Source of the DNA: Ophiosphaerella korrae
Lineage: Eukaryota > Ascomycota > Dothideomycetes > Pleosporales > Phaeosphaeriaceae
Reading direction: 5' to 3'
Assembly: GCA_028456385.1 (NCBI GenBank)
Contig: JALNQF010000008.1
Span: 434,001 to 498,000 of the forward strand
DNA length: 64,000 nt
In this document: positions 48,376-60,423 of the stretch, piece after piece
How the letters are laid out: every line of letters begins with the position of its first letter
Numbering within the stretch: the first letter of the stretch is position 1
Notes under the pieces: model-generated
The model's input: only the letters and a program-made list of their open reading frames with translations
Told to the model about the DNA's origin: nothing
The model's database searches: none
Translations under genes and position numbers: made by a program

Positions 48376-51300
48376 CCACCCTTTTTCTCGGGCAATCCGC
48401 TATCAGAGTCATCACAGAGCATGCCTAAATAGCACCTATCGATCCTAGCTACTTCATACGCAACCTCCCTAACGCCTTCCCCCTCCGCATAAGCCTACGA
48501 GTTTTGACGATTTTCCTTTTCGGGGTTATTTGCATTATTACCGTAGAGGCATGGGAGGGTTTCAGCATCGTTTTTTTTTTTCGTTTCAGACGGGGTTTGC
48601 ATTTTCACTGGTGGCGGCTGTATGTTTCTAATCGACGGTGTTAACGGCGGGAGGCGATGACTCTTCTCTTGGTCTGTGTGACGGCGACCTTACGATGGTG
48701 AGGAGCAAGAGATGGTTTACTGTTTGAAAGTCTCACAAAATGTCACTGTGCTCATAGAGATGATTTTATCACAGGCGTGTTACTTTCGCTGTCCTTTCTC
48801 ACACTGTTAGTTATCCTTTTCGAGCAGGTTATTCAAAGTCTTGATCTTGTACACTTTTTTTTTTCAAGCCTAGAAGTACAACATGCAAAGCCAGCTCCTC
48901 AATTCGATGACTGGCATCGTCTGATCTTTGGGCAGCGGCGTGCTTTGTGCAAAGCGTGAGCGAGGGTGAGCACCGTGGAACAGACGATTACTCTATCTGT
49001 GGCCCCTTCTCTCGAAGCGCCGTGGAACTACCTGGGAGACATCGTGTACACGGCAATGGGTCTAGTTGCATTATCGTCAGCTTGCTGCTACATCCAATAA
49101 ACTTGCCAAAATCTGATGCTGTAGCCCAAGTACTCCCTTGCCATGTTGTGCTTTTGGGGCTTGTCACTTTGGCAGACCGTGGCACCTATTCTTACACTAT
49201 CATGCATGACTTCTCTTCTCTCGAAACGCGCGTCAAGCCAAAGCTGTCAATATCAATCTGAACAGAAACAAGTTACAGCAAGCGAAAGTCACGGTTTTCG
49301 GACGTTGAAACGATGTCGTTTCGGCAAAACATATTCCTTGTAGGAGGCCCCTTGCCCTGGCTGCGTTGTCTCATCCCCTCACTTTGCACTCGCATGGCGG
49401 AACAATATGGACAGCGCAGGCCACGTACACACATGACCTCAGACCACGTCCTATGTTGAGACGGCCAATAATCACGCATGAGCACGTACATTTACGCAGT
49501 GTCACTTGACGCAACGCCGACAATGTCGCAGCAGCGCACGACTTTTGCAGAACGGATGCTGATTGATGGCAACAGGGATGCAAAGGCAGAATGCTTAAGC
49601 AATTATGGCCAATCATGGAGCTCAGCTATCATTCCAAACATGTTGCACTACGACAAAGCTGGGGTGCACAAGAGCACATGGTGCTTGGGGATAGCATTCA
49701 CCACGGTCGAACGGTCAAGCCGATGCTCCATGACAGCAACTCAGCAGCAGGCCAAGAACGGCTGGAGCTGACATTGCGAAATGGCTGACAGGGTATGGCC
49801 CAACAACTCCAACTGTCTTGTCGAGCCCACATCCGTCAGAAGCGAATGCGTGGCGGTGACGCTATCACTTACTCGGCGAGGCAAGCGGCCCGGCAAAAAT
49901 CCTTTCATTCAACGCGCAGCAAGGGTACGAGTGTATGACGGAAGCTCAACCTCGCTCTGCGATAGGCCGTCTTCAAAGCGCTTCCGTGAGATGGAGGCGA
50001 AGAGGCGAAGCCTGCGATCCATTACACGGTGACTGAGCATCCTTGCATGATCATGCGGCAGACTGAGATTGAAATCAGCGTGTTCAACAGGGTGTCCTCG
50101 TACTGCCTGTCCCGCTTCGTAGAGCGGCATCTCTGCTTGCGTCTCCGCTGGGCAAGTCGACCGGTAGTTGTGCTGGGAAATTTTTGCCCGAAGTGCATGA
50201 ATCATGACGAGGATTCTGCATGTGCAAAGGCGACATCTCACGCTTTGCCGTTGCACATCAACTCCACACCAAGGTTGTAGGATGTCAACAAATCTACTAT
50301 CGCACTCGCCGAGAGAATGGCATCCAAATAATGCAATGCGCATCATTAAACTTACCATGCGAAAGCCTCTAGGATCTAGGATCCAGGATTAAGATTTAGA
50401 ACGCTGGATGCGAGATTGATCTTTAGCGGTCAATCATCAGATTGAACACATGTTGCTTTTGACGCCATTGAAGGGCTAACGCCAGGGCATGGGCGCCCAA
50501 TAGATGACAATTAACGGTCGCGTTGGCTGGCGCTGCCTTGGCCTGACGGCGGAAACTAGCAGATGGTGCATGCTGCGAGAACCTGGCAAAGCATAGTGTG
50601 TTACACGACAGCCAACAGCATTTTGGCGATGGTGGTGACGCAAGAAGGTTGGTGGAGGCCTCGGCTGTGACACCACACTTCTCGGAGAATTCTAGGGGAT
50701 TGCATGGGGCTAGGGGCCGGTGAGCAACTGTGGGGCGTGGGCGTGCAATCATGGATGGAGGGAGGGTTGGACCGGTGACGGTGAAAGTTGGAACCGCATG
50801 GAACAGCGAGCCCATGTCGCCCGATTACTCGACAAGAGCAGGACACACAGGCACAAATAAACAGGCCATGGGCGCAGTTTCCAGCGCAGCCATGCAGTCA
50901 TGCACGCCGGGCGAGTGCCAGATCGTACTTTATCCTCGCACCAGGAACATCACGAGTAGCGCACCAAGGCAGCGCAACCAGGCCCCGGTGTGCATACGAC
51001 CCACGCCTATGGGATTGCCATGTGCAACGGCCCCAAAGGCAAGAATCAGGGCTACTTTTCGACTGTGCCGCCACGTTAGCTGCCTGCCTGCCTGTATTTC
51101 ATCTCATCGGTTTTGCGCACAACAGCGTTGACCGGCTAGGCTAGATACTGATAGCTCACCGATGATGCTACGCCACAGTCGGGTTGGTAGTCAGGCTATG
51201 TATGTTTTGCAGTAGCTCCGATAGTAGTTCGCTGTTCGGTAAACGTGTGAAGGATTGGCCGCTGCTGTTCCTTCGGCTCCGGGTGCTTGGGTGGTGAGGC

Positions 51301-51695
51301 TACGAAGCTACCAGTGCCTACCTACTGTGAACTACCTACTACCTAGCTACTAGGGCCGGTTCGCCAGCCTTGCCTTGCCTAGTGACTCGGAGCGAGCAAT
51401 ACGACGTGATGGGCAAAGGCGTGGGGGGGGCAGTCGAGGTTGAATTAAGGTACATTGTTTTTCCGCATGCTATATGATAGCGTGATGCAGACTCATCACT
51501 GGCATTTCTTTGGCAGGCTTGCCTATCCGCACCGTGCATCTGTGTGACGTTTTCGTGGCGTGGGTGGTTATCTCATCTTGGTCGGGTACATCTCGGCCCG
51601 TTGCCGGCTCTGGAGTCAACTTTTTTTGAGCCGCAACATACAGAGGCATCAGGTTGCGCCCCACTACCCAAAAGACCACACCCACGCCCTCCTCC
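48376..51695. other. Intergenic, no gene supported
   Basis: 3.3 kb with the Con7 3' region and the promoter of the PPR gene. A 149-codon minus-strand frame at 49909-50358 starts with ATG but shows no family resemblance. CTAC-rich imperfect repeats occur at about 51303-51352. Confidence 0.5.
51303..51352. repeat. CTAC-rich imperfect repeat
   Basis: Many CTAC, CTACCTA and CTACT units in 50 bp, possibly a decayed microsatellite. A similar mix of CCTAG and GTAGGTAG occurs near 20390. Confidence 0.6.
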
Positions 51696-53851
51696 ATGCT
51701 GAATTGCCGCACCTGTCTCTGGCGATGTGTACAGGCTCTCGACGCTCCGGCTGCTAACGCTTATATCAGCCCAGCTCTGCCTCTTAGACAGCGGAGGCTG
51801 CTCAGTACCACACGCGATGCTGTTCGTAGAGTCGGCACAAGACCGACATATCTCAGCGAAGTAGAGAAACTTTCAAGAGATGGACAGGATCCATGGAGGA
51901 AGTCTGCTTACGCGGCGAATCAGAAAAAGAGAGAAAGAGCAGCACTGCATCAAGCACCCAATGCAAAAGTCTACGACACATCCAATCTGGCCAGGCTAGG
52001 TCGGCGTGATCCTGCCGTGTCTGATAGAGACTGGAATAATCGGAAGAGAGAGTTGCGACACTTGCAAGACCCGCTCGAGCTAGCTACTTTCGTGAAGAGA
52101 GAACTCGCCAAAGGAAAAGCAACAGAGATGGTGCAATTGGTGCGGATGGCGAGTCACTCAATGCAGTGTATAGTCAGTTGGAACCACATAATTGACCACT
52201 ACCTCGCCAACGAGAAGGTCAACGATGCGCTCAAGGTGTATAATGATGTATGTACGGCGATTCTGAGGCATGACCGCTAGTACTAACTTGTAGCTAGATG
52301 AAAAAGCGCGCACAGTTTCCCGACTCATACACGTATACCATCCTTCTACGAGGTTTATCTATCAATGCCCAAACTTCAGGTGTCTTAAGCAAAGCGCTTT
52401 CCGTGTACCACTCGTTATCCGCACCCAACTCACGAGTTGAGCCGTCCATCATACACACCAATGCCGCATTGCGGGTCTGCGCGAGAGCGGGCGATATGGA
52501 CGCACTGTGGGGTGTTGCGGGAAAGATACCAGAAAAGGGGCCTCAGGCAGCTAATGCAGTGACTTATGCTACTATCCTCCATGCCGTTCGACAGAATTTG
52601 TTGTTGAATGCACCCAAAGGCGAGACTGAAGATGAAGCCGCGGATAGAAAAGAGCGTGGCATCATGGAAGGCCGAAAGATGTGGGAAGGCATAATTGGAA
52701 GATGGAGGGATGCTGACCTGACGATTGACGAAGATTTGGTGTGTGCGATGGCGAGACTACTACTCATTGGAAGCCGACCACGAGATTGGGATGATGTTCT
52801 CTCGTTAGTTGAACAGACTATGAACATCCCACGCCTAGTACCCAGGTTAGGCACCCCCGAGCGGAAGGATGCTGGTTTGCCCTATCTACGAGCGCCGAAT
52901 GTACCAGCACACCTTCGATACGATGATGATCATCTCGCTCCAGGCAACCTTCCCATGCGCGGAGATGAATTTCTTGCCTTGACACCCCACGGTGGAGCTA
53001 CTTCTGTGCCAAACCCTCTGGTATATGTTCAACCGGGGAATAATATTCTTTCCGTGATACAAGAAGCATGCCAGAAGGTTGTTGCAAATAAAGCTTCTCA
53101 AGAGTACTGGGATCTCCTGACGGACCCTGCGACCTACAATATCGCGCCTGACATCAATAATCTCCATATGCGCTTACGCAACTTGCGACAAAACCGAGCC
53201 TCGAGTGCTGCTGTCACATTACTTCAAGATGACATGGTTGCAAAGGGTATTGATCCAAAGCCAGGAACTTTCAGGATTGCAATGAGTACCTGCGTTCGTG
53301 ATAAGAACAACCACACATCGCTCAGAAACGGCGGTCAGATTATGCAGACTATGCTCAAGACCCTCGAGGATGCAGATCCTAAAGCTGTAGGCATGTATGC
53401 TGAGCTCGCACTTGCCTTTCCGCTCGCCAAGGCTACAGATCTTATTGATGCTCTGACTCTTCTTAGCCCTATTGTCAAGAGTATACGGCTGCAGCTTGGC
53501 GTGGGCGGTGCCAGTCGCCATGATACGTATACAGGCGCAACGTATCTGAAAGGTGAAGCAAGACAGGACGCCATTGCAGCACTGCGCAGGGTTTATGGCG
53601 TGTACGACAGGATTCTATTATCGAACCTCCTCCCCGAGGAACAGAAAGCGCCTTTCAAAATGGAGAGAGCGAGGTTGTCAGCTTTCATTCAGAGAATTAT
53701 TTTCAAAGACCATGGCAAACAGTATGGGGTTATGGGAAATTCGCGAGTGGAGAACGTTGCACATGGAGGTTTAAAAGATGATGATGAAGCACAGGTTAAA
53801 GGATACCATGATCAAAATTCGCGAGAGGGGAGAGAGGGTATGACTGTGTGA
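51696..53851 (+). CDS. Mitochondrial pentatricopeptide repeat protein
   Basis: Two exons, 51696-52247 and 52298-53851, give 701 residues. The start is Cys/Arg-rich with RQRRLLSTT near residue 35, a typical mitochondrial presequence and cut site. PPR-type helical pairs follow: VSWNHIIDHYLANEKVNDAL, DSYTYTILLRGLSI and VTYATILHAV, with more degenerate repeats to the end. PPR proteins bind organelle RNA in processing, stability or translation. It may correspond to a Ccm1/Dmr1-type factor for mitochondrial small-subunit rRNA, but that is a guess. The 50-nt intron has a TACTAAC branch site; the acceptor CTAG at 52297 keeps the frame, while the nearer TAG at 52293 does not. Confidence 0.8.
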
Positions 53852-54175
53852 AGAAAACGATAGGCAAGACTTGAGGACGAGGACTGGGCCTATATATTTT
53901 TGATACGAGATGTTCCACTTACAGACAGCGTTCTTTAAAGCGTTGGATATGATTAGATGGTTGCTGACATGCAGATATGTAGACATGTGCATAAAGACAT
54001 AGCTAATGTGCACCACCAATTCTATAGACATAAGTCCGAAGCACATCGTCGTATACCTAGGCACCTTTGCCTTTGCCAAGCACTGGCACCTCCGCCCAAA
54101 CTCCGCAACGCAACAACCTCTCTTCGCTTCGCTTCCCATCCCACATAACCACAGGCCCACCACACGCACGCAATC
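53852..54175. other. Short intergenic between same-strand genes
   Basis: 324 bp with the 3' region of the PPR gene and the promoter of the RTF2 gene. Nothing else is seen. Confidence 0.5.
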
Positions 54176-55222
54176 ATGGGAAACGATGGCGGCAGCATTC
54201 CCAAGCGCCGCGAACTCGTCAAAGAAGCCGCCAAAGCCCTAACCGCAGCACAACTTAAAGAGGCGCAAAACGAACAACAAGAGTACGGCTGGACGACTGA
54301 TCCTCTAACGCGCAAGCCGCTCGCCCGGCCCGTCGTAAGCGATGCCGCAGGTGTACTATACAACAAGGACTCAATCATCGAATACCTACTCGAAAACGAG
54401 GATGAGCGCAAGAAGGAAGAAATGCGCAAGGTTGCGCGCGTAAAGGGCACAGTGGAGGGCGGATTTGCAGAGCTGGGAAGCTTTGGCGATCGGGTGAATG
54501 GGCTGAAGGATGTTGTCGAAGTCAAGTTTGAAGTCACGGACGGCGAGCGAGAGCTCGGCGGGCGCGGGGAAAAGTGGGTGTGCCCGATTACGGGGCGGGA
54601 GTTGGGGCCGGGGGCGAAGGCGGTGTATCTTGTTCCCTGCGGCCATGCGTTCATGGGAAGTGTGGTCAAGGAAGTAGCTGGGAGTGTGTGTTTACAGGTA
54701 TGTTTGTTGCGAGCGGCTTGGGGGTATGTGTGGTGCGGGGCTAATGAGAGACAGTGTAATGAACCGTATGCCGAGAACGATGTTATTCCTATTTTACCGA
54801 CACTTCCTACTGATATTGCGCGGCTGAATATGCGGGTCAAGACTCTGCGCGAGAAGGGCATTACACATGCTCTGAAGAAAGCGCCTGGCAGCAAGAAGCG
54901 CAAGAAGGGCGCAGACAAAGCAGCAAACAGGGAAGCTGTCGCAAAGACGTCAGACGAAGATAAAAAGAAGTCGTCAGATGAAGACAGGGCGAAGAAGGAG
55001 AAGAAATTCGGGCCTGTGCCTGCTGCAGATAGTGGTATCAAGAATGCTTCGACGGCGTCGCTCACGCAGAAGGTGATGAAAGAGCAGGAGGAGCGTAACA
55101 AGCGCAGGAAACTGGCTGAAAACGATAACGTCAGGAGCTTGTTTAGCAAGAGTGAGACGAAGCCGGATCTCAAGAGGAGTGCAGACTACATGACGAGGGG
55201 GTTTAGTATTGCGAGGAAGTGA
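54176..55222 (+). CDS. RTF2: Replication termination factor 2 (Rtf2)
   Basis: Two exons, 54176-54697 and 54755-55222, give 329 residues. Rtf2 acts at stalled replication forks (S. pombe RTS1 barrier) and has been linked to splicing. The N-terminus MGNDGGSIPKRRELVK is the family signature. A first RING-like module contains WTTDPLTRKPLARPVV, and a second contains WVCPITGREL, YLVPCGHAF and, after splicing, CLQCNEPYAENDVIPI. The tail is Lys-rich, ending ADYMTRGFSIARK. The 57-nt intron (GTATGT..CAG, branch CTAAT) is a multiple of three with no stop, so an unspliced mRNA would encode 348 residues with 19 extra inside the RING-like module. Confidence 0.92.
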   Translation: MGNDGGSIPKRRELVKEAAKALTAAQLKEAQNEQQEYGWTTDPLTRKPLARPVVSDAAGVLYNKDSIIEYLLENEDERKKEEMRKVARVKGTVEGGFAELGSFGDRVNGLKDVVEVKFEVTDGERELGGRGEKWVCPITGRELGPGAKAVYLVPCGHAFMGSVVKEVAGSVCLQVCLLRAAWGYVWCGANERQCNEPYAENDVIPILPTLPTDIARLNMRVKTLREKGITHALKKAPGSKKRKKGADKAANREAVAKTSDEDKKKSSDEDRAKKEKKFGPVPAADSGIKNASTASLTQKVMKEQEERNKRRKLAENDNVRSLFSKSETKPDLKRSADYMTRGFSIARK

Positions 55223-55780
55223 GGTGATGCACTGCATGGGTATGACTGTAAAGATTTGGGCTTTATTGTGCATGGAAACGGCGCAACGGTATAATAGGAG
55301 TTTTTGTACTCCAGAAGACTAACACTGGGAACGCTGCATTGATTAAAACTAAATACCCAATGGCCTTTCATCTTGTCAAGCAATTAGATAAGTTTGGAGA
55401 TTTCTGCTTGTCAGCAAAATTAGCTCATGCCTTGCTGCGATGAGTGTGAGAACATGTGCTACAGATTTTCGACAAATATTGTATTATCAGACGTTAGATA
55501 CAATATGTACGCAATGACCAAATGACTTACTCGAACCAACGACTTTTGATATTGACTTTGGTGTGGGGGGGGGGGGGGGGCGCTGCAGGAGGAAAAAGCC
55601 GAGTCGGCGTTAGACATGAACCTCGGCCTGTGAGCATGACGACTTGGCCGCCGCAGTTGCGTAACCGGGACCTCCGCATTTCGACACTCTAATAAACGCC
55701 CGCATCTCACGAAGCATTGTGCTTGAGATTGCTGTTATAGTAAAAGCAGTTCTTTGCCCTTACCTACGAGCACAGATATA
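55223..55780. other. Intergenic with poly-G tract
   Basis: 558 bp between the RTF2 gene and the SDR gene on the same strand. It contains a 16-G run at 55565-55580; otherwise nothing is recognised. Confidence 0.5.
55565..55580. repeat. Poly-G tract (16 nt)
   Basis: Sixteen consecutive G residues, about 200 bp before the SDR start codon. Confidence 0.95.
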
Positions 55781-56774
55781 ATGGCTTCCAACCGTGCCAA
55801 CCAGATTGCTGGCCACCTCAACTACCCAAAGGGTATGTTGGCTGGCCAGGTCGCCATCATTACAGGCTCTGGACAGGGTATTGGAGCTGAAGCTGCCAAG
55901 CTGTTTGCAAACGAGGGCGCAAAGGTGGTGGTTGCAGATGTAGATGGCAGTAAGTAAAACAGGGTTTGGTGACAAGCTCCAACCGCATATTTCAGCCATG
56001 GTTGACACGGCGCAGAGAAGGCACAAGCTGTCGCAGACGAGATCAACCAAGCTGGTGGCAGCGCCATCTCGGTGACTGGTGACATGCTTGACGACGCATA
56101 TATCAAGACGCTGGTTGAGAAAGCGGCAGAGTTTGGCAATGGCAAGATTCACATCATCGTCAATAATGCTGGATATACATGGGATGGTGTGATCCACAAG
56201 ATGACGGACAAGCAATGGCATACGATAGTCGATCTTCACGGCACAGCGCCATTCAAGCTTGTACGAGCTGCAGCGCCGTATTTCCGGGTCAAAGATGGCG
56301 AGCCGAGGAATATCATCAACATCTCTAGCACGTCCGGGGTGCACGGAAACGCAGGCCAGATCAACTATGCGCTGGCCAAGGCGGGTGTAACTGGCATGAC
56401 TAAGACAATTGCCAAAGAGTAAGCGCGTCGTTCCATGCCCTTGCTTTTTCTGCTCTTTTCTGACCGAGATTCGCAGATGGGGCCCTCAGTTTGGCGTGCG
56501 GGCAAATACGGTGGCGTTTGGACACATCCAGACACGATTGACGGCTGCAAAGGAAGCCGGGGCGTTTGTGACGACGGCGGACGGCGAGAAGGTTGCGCTT
56601 GGAATACCGTAGGCGCAGAAGGCGGCCATGAAGGGACAGGAGCACATGGACATTCCGCTGAGGCGGCCGGGGACAGCCAAGGAGGCGGCGAGCGCGGTAC
56701 TGGCTGTGGCCAGTCCGCTGTTCAGCTATGTCAACGGGGAGACGATCAAGGTGACTGGCGGGCGGTCCATGTAG
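55781..56774 (+). pseudogene. Short-chain dehydrogenase/reductase with in-frame TAG
   Basis: Exons 55781-55949, 56016-56418 and 56477 onward. The frame encodes a classical SDR like fungal 3-oxoacyl-(ACP) reductases: cofactor motif TGSGQGIG, IIVNNAGYTWDG, and the catalytic Ser with Tyr-x-x-x-Lys (ISSTSGVHGNAGQINYALAK). At 56610-56612 a TAG stops translation after ALGIP (235 residues). The same frame then runs 53 more codons with clear SDR C-terminal sequence (QKAAMKG, DIPLRRPGTAKEAASAVL, SYVNGETIKVTGG) to a TAG at 56774. No intron fits, as the nearest GT..AG pair is 10 nt apart. It is either a nonsense allele (CAG to TAG), a readthrough stop or a sequence error. The catalytic core is complete, but the C-terminal strand and helix are lost. 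Confidence 0.8.
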
Positions 56775-57187
56775 ACAGAGGACGTGTATACGCATCTAGT
56801 TGTGTATGCTCAAACCGAGTGTGCGTGAGGTGCGTGAGAGTGGTGGTGACTTGTTGGTGGCATGTTTCAAGGTACCAAGCCTCAGCTGGGGATGGACCGA
56901 CTCTTGGACCCTTCTCGGCTACCAGGTCTCCGCCGCTATCTCCAGACAGACACGCAGGCGTACCACGCTTCGCCCATTTGCTCTTCTTTGGATATTGGAT
57001 AGGTATAGCTGGCCATCTCCACCATGTATACGTGCCCGCAGTGGCGCACTCCAAGCACTCCAAGCAATCCCTAGCCCCGTCTCCTCTCCGTTCCTCTCCG
57101 TTCCTCTCCCCGTCCTCTCCCCGTCCTCTCCCCTTCCAGACGGCTGGTCGCGGACCACGACCCCTTCTGCACCCGCTGCAGCCCACC
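56775..57187. other. Intergenic, leader of the M28-like gene
   Basis: 413 bp. The right half is C/T-rich with near-repeats of CTCTCCGTTC and CCCGTCCTCT, typical of a leader. The frame of the next gene happens to stay open through it and back into the SDR gene; this is not evidence of a longer protein. Confidence 0.5.
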
Positions 57188-59948
57188 ATGGCGGACGAGA
57201 AGCACGCCTACGAGCGGCCGGACTCGCCGCCGCCGATTCCCACGTACGAAGAAGCCACCTCGTCCCGCCACGCCTCCGCCCGGCTGGGCCCCAACGAAGT
57301 CAGCGACGACGCCGAGCGGCAGGGCCTGCTGAACCCGGAAGCGCGCGCGCAGACGCAGTCGGACCAGCGCAGGCGCCACGGATACTACCAGGCGCCCTCA
57401 GTGCAATCCGTCGATGACGGCGAGTCGGAGGCCGGCAGCCCTGCGCGTGCGAGCCAGGATGAGGACCTGCGGCAGACCATGGAGGAGATGGACATCCTCG
57501 ACCCGGAGTCGGGCGAGGACGGGCGTGCAAGGCGACACAGGGCCGGCTCGCGTTTCACCAAACGCTTCTACACCACCATCACCAACTCGCTGCCCAGCTT
57601 CCACCTCCCCCGCCTGCGCTGGCCCGCCCGATGGCGCCCCGACTTCTCCGCCGTCACCGCCCACCTGCCCACCGTGCCCGACGAGTACAAGCCCGGCTGG
57701 TCCGTCATTGCCCGGCTGTGCGGCCTGATCGTCATCATCTCGCTCGTCTATCTGCTCGTCGTCAGCGAGGTCGTGCCCATGGGCGGCGGGTACGGCGCCC
57801 AGTTCAACCCCGAGTGGGTGCGCCAGACGGCATTGCAGAGCGTCGAGGGCTGGCGCATACAAAAGAACCTCGAGTACATCACCAGCTACGACCACATTGG
57901 TGGCACCGAGGGCAGCTATGTCCTCGGCCAGTGGATCGAGGGCCAGTTCAAGGATGCGCACATGGACACGTACACGCATGATGAATACCGTGTCTACATG
58001 AACTACGCCACCGAGAATGGCCGCAAGGTCGCCATTGTAGACCCCCCAGAGAAGCGCTGGGAGGCCACGCTCGAAGAGCCGTCAGTCTTCAATCCTCCCA
58101 AACCCCAAACCCCTGCCTATCACGGACTATCTGCATCTGGAAACGTCACTGGACCTCTTATCTACGTCAACTATTGCAACAAGGCCGACTTCAAGCGCTT
58201 ATGGGACAGTGGTATCGATGTACAAGGCGCTGTTGCGCTCTGTCGATATTATGGAACACAGCCTAACCTTGCCATGAAGATCAAAGCTGCGCAAGATGCT
58301 GGCTGTGTTGGTGTCCTTGTGTATTCAGATCCCGCTGACGATGGCTTTAAACAAGGAAACCCATGGCCAGATGGCAAATGGAGACCAGGTGACAGCGTAC
58401 AGCGTGGCTCGGCCGCTCAGACAAACATGATCCTTGGTGACGTCCTCACCCCAGGAAGGCCCAGTATCGCGAAACAGGAGCGCTTGTCAAAAGAAAGTAG
58501 CCCTGGGCTGCCGAAGATTCCGAGTCTGCCGCTTTCCTGGAAAAATGCCCAGAAACTGCTACAGTCGCTCAAGGGCTCTGGCGAAAAACTTCCGATTGAG
58601 TGGACCGGTGGCGTGCCAGACATAGGCGACGAATGGTTTTCTGGTCACCCTGACACTGCGCCCAAGGTCAATCTTCAAAACTTCCAGGACGAGACTGATC
58701 ACCAGCTTATTACCAATGTTTTTGGCGCATTGAGGGGCACAGAAGATGGCGCGAGGAAAATCATTGTAGGCAACCATCGAGACTCATGGTGTTTTGGGGC
58801 CGCAGACCCAGGCTCTGGCACAGCCGTCATGCTCGAAGTGGCACGTGTACTGGGCGAGCTTCGTGCTCAAGGCTGGCGTCCGCTGCGTACCATTGAATTC
58901 GCATCCTGGGATGCAGGAGAGTACAACAAGATTGGCTCTACTGAGCACGTTGAGTTCAATAGTGATGCTCTTCGCGAGAATGCCATTGCCTATCTTAATG
59001 TCGATGTAGGCATCACAGGCGACCAGCTCTGGGCCAAGGGCTCCCCCATTTTCGAACACGCTTGGGGCCGTGTCATTGATCGCTTGAGTGATCCACGTGA
59101 TAACAAGACGTTGAAAGAGCTGTGGGAGAACAACGGTAGTAAGCTTGGTAACTTGGCAGCATCAAGTGACACTGCACCTTTTCAGTACATCTCTGGTACT
59201 TCCTCGATCGATTTCGGCTTCTCCAGCTCATCCCCCGGTTCTCCAGCCTCCAACTCCATGACTGGCTCCTGCTACGAAACCCTCTCCTGGATATCGAAAT
59301 ACATTGACCCAAACTGGTCCTACCACAGCCTCCTCGTGCAGATCTGGGTCCTACTCATCCTCGAGCTTGCGCAAGACCCCATCATGCCTCTCAAACTCGA
59401 TCACTATGCACGCCACCTCCAAGAAGAAGGTCAGAAATTAATGGACTGGACCGAAAGCATGGCTGATTCAAATTACAATGTGGGAATCTTCCAACCCCTT
59501 GTCGACGCGCTATCATCCCTCAGAAAAAAAGCAAACGACTTCCATCAATGGGAAACGTACTGGTACAACCAGGTATACGCAACGGGCGGCTTTGAAACAC
59601 AGAGCGTAACTGTGCAGCGTGTCGCACACAACGCAAAGATTGCTCGATTCGAGAGCAACTTACTGGACTTGCCCGTTGAGAAAAATGATAAGGATAGCCA
59701 TGGTGTAAGTTCCGCCTCCTTTCACCTCAAATTCCACTTCGCTGTTGTCACTCTTACTAATATACGCATAGCTACCCGGTCGTGACCAATTCAAACATAT
59801 CGTTTTCGCGCCCGACGCTAACGACGCGACCAAGTCGTATGTTTATCCCTTCATCCGAGACGTAGTACAAAAGAAGGATTGGGACGCTGCGGCGAAGGCA
59901 ATCAAGAAGACGGCAGAGATATTGGATCGAGCCGGGGGTGCCTTGTGA
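57188..59948 (+). CDS. Transferrin-receptor / glutamate carboxypeptidase II-like membrane protein (M28 family, likely inactive)
   Basis: Two exons, 57188-59704 and 59772-59948, give 897 residues. A type II membrane protein: a disordered cytosolic N-terminus with PPIPTYEEATS, one helix at about 173-195, then a luminal protease-associated domain, M28 peptidase fold and TfR-like dimerisation domain. It resembles yeast Vps70/Tre-type proteins involved in vacuolar sorting and metal transporter turnover. Zinc ligands His530, Asp540, Glu578 and Asp606 are present. But the general base Glu of the WDAEE motif is Gly577 (WDAGEY), and the His expected before CYET is Gly693 (MTGSCYET). It is thus probably not a peptidase, which fits a receptor or adaptor role. 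Alignments are by eye. Confidence 0.85.
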
Positions 59949-60423
59949 TAATCAGACGTTGTTGTTGTTGTTGTTGTTGATGATGATGATGTTGCTGTTG
60001 CATTAAGTGGCGTTTATGGGCGTTTAAATGCGCTGCACTAGCATGGTTTAGGTTGCTAGGCGTACTTTTCCCAAGGAGACGATGTGTAGGGCTTTGGCAT
60101 TTGTATAGCACTGCCGGATGTGCATCTGGTTCTTATGTATTCGATTTAGTTCGCCATTTACACACATGATTATCGTGTCACATCTGCTGTGTTTTCGAAG
60201 CAATTGGGTGTTGAAGCAAAGCACCTTGAGTATTCATTTACCGATTGTATTTTACAGATATTTGAAATTGTTCGTTGCCACGTACACATCATGATGGCTG
60301 TCTAGTCTACTTTTCCAGACATGTCCTTGGAAATACTGTAGGAAACATGAACACCGCTATACAGTATACATATACTCATCGTCACGCAGGAAATCAGATG
60401 CCCCTTACATGTCCACGGCCGCC
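59949..60423. other. Intergenic between convergent genes
   Basis: 3' regions of the M28-like gene and the nucleotidyltransferase gene, with a GTT/GAT microsatellite near the left end. Confidence 0.5.
59958..60000. repeat. GTT / GAT trinucleotide microsatellite
   Basis: Seven GTT units followed by GAT units and mixed GTTGCT, 10 bp after the M28-like stop codon, so probably in the 3' untranslated region. Confidence 0.9.

Noticed and set aside
49909..50358. Minus-strand frame of 149 codons
   Set aside because: No recognisable family or signal, and no splice context; its length is within chance for this GC content.
56435..57187. Open frame in phase with the M28-like gene, extending it by 251 codons at the N-terminus
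   Set aside because: It runs through the SDR gene in another frame and through a low-complexity leader; the ATG at 57188 has a good context (CCACCATGG) and starts a typical cytosolic tail.
57398..57979. Minus-strand frame of 193 codons
   Set aside because: Shadow of the GC-rich 5' part of the M28-like gene.
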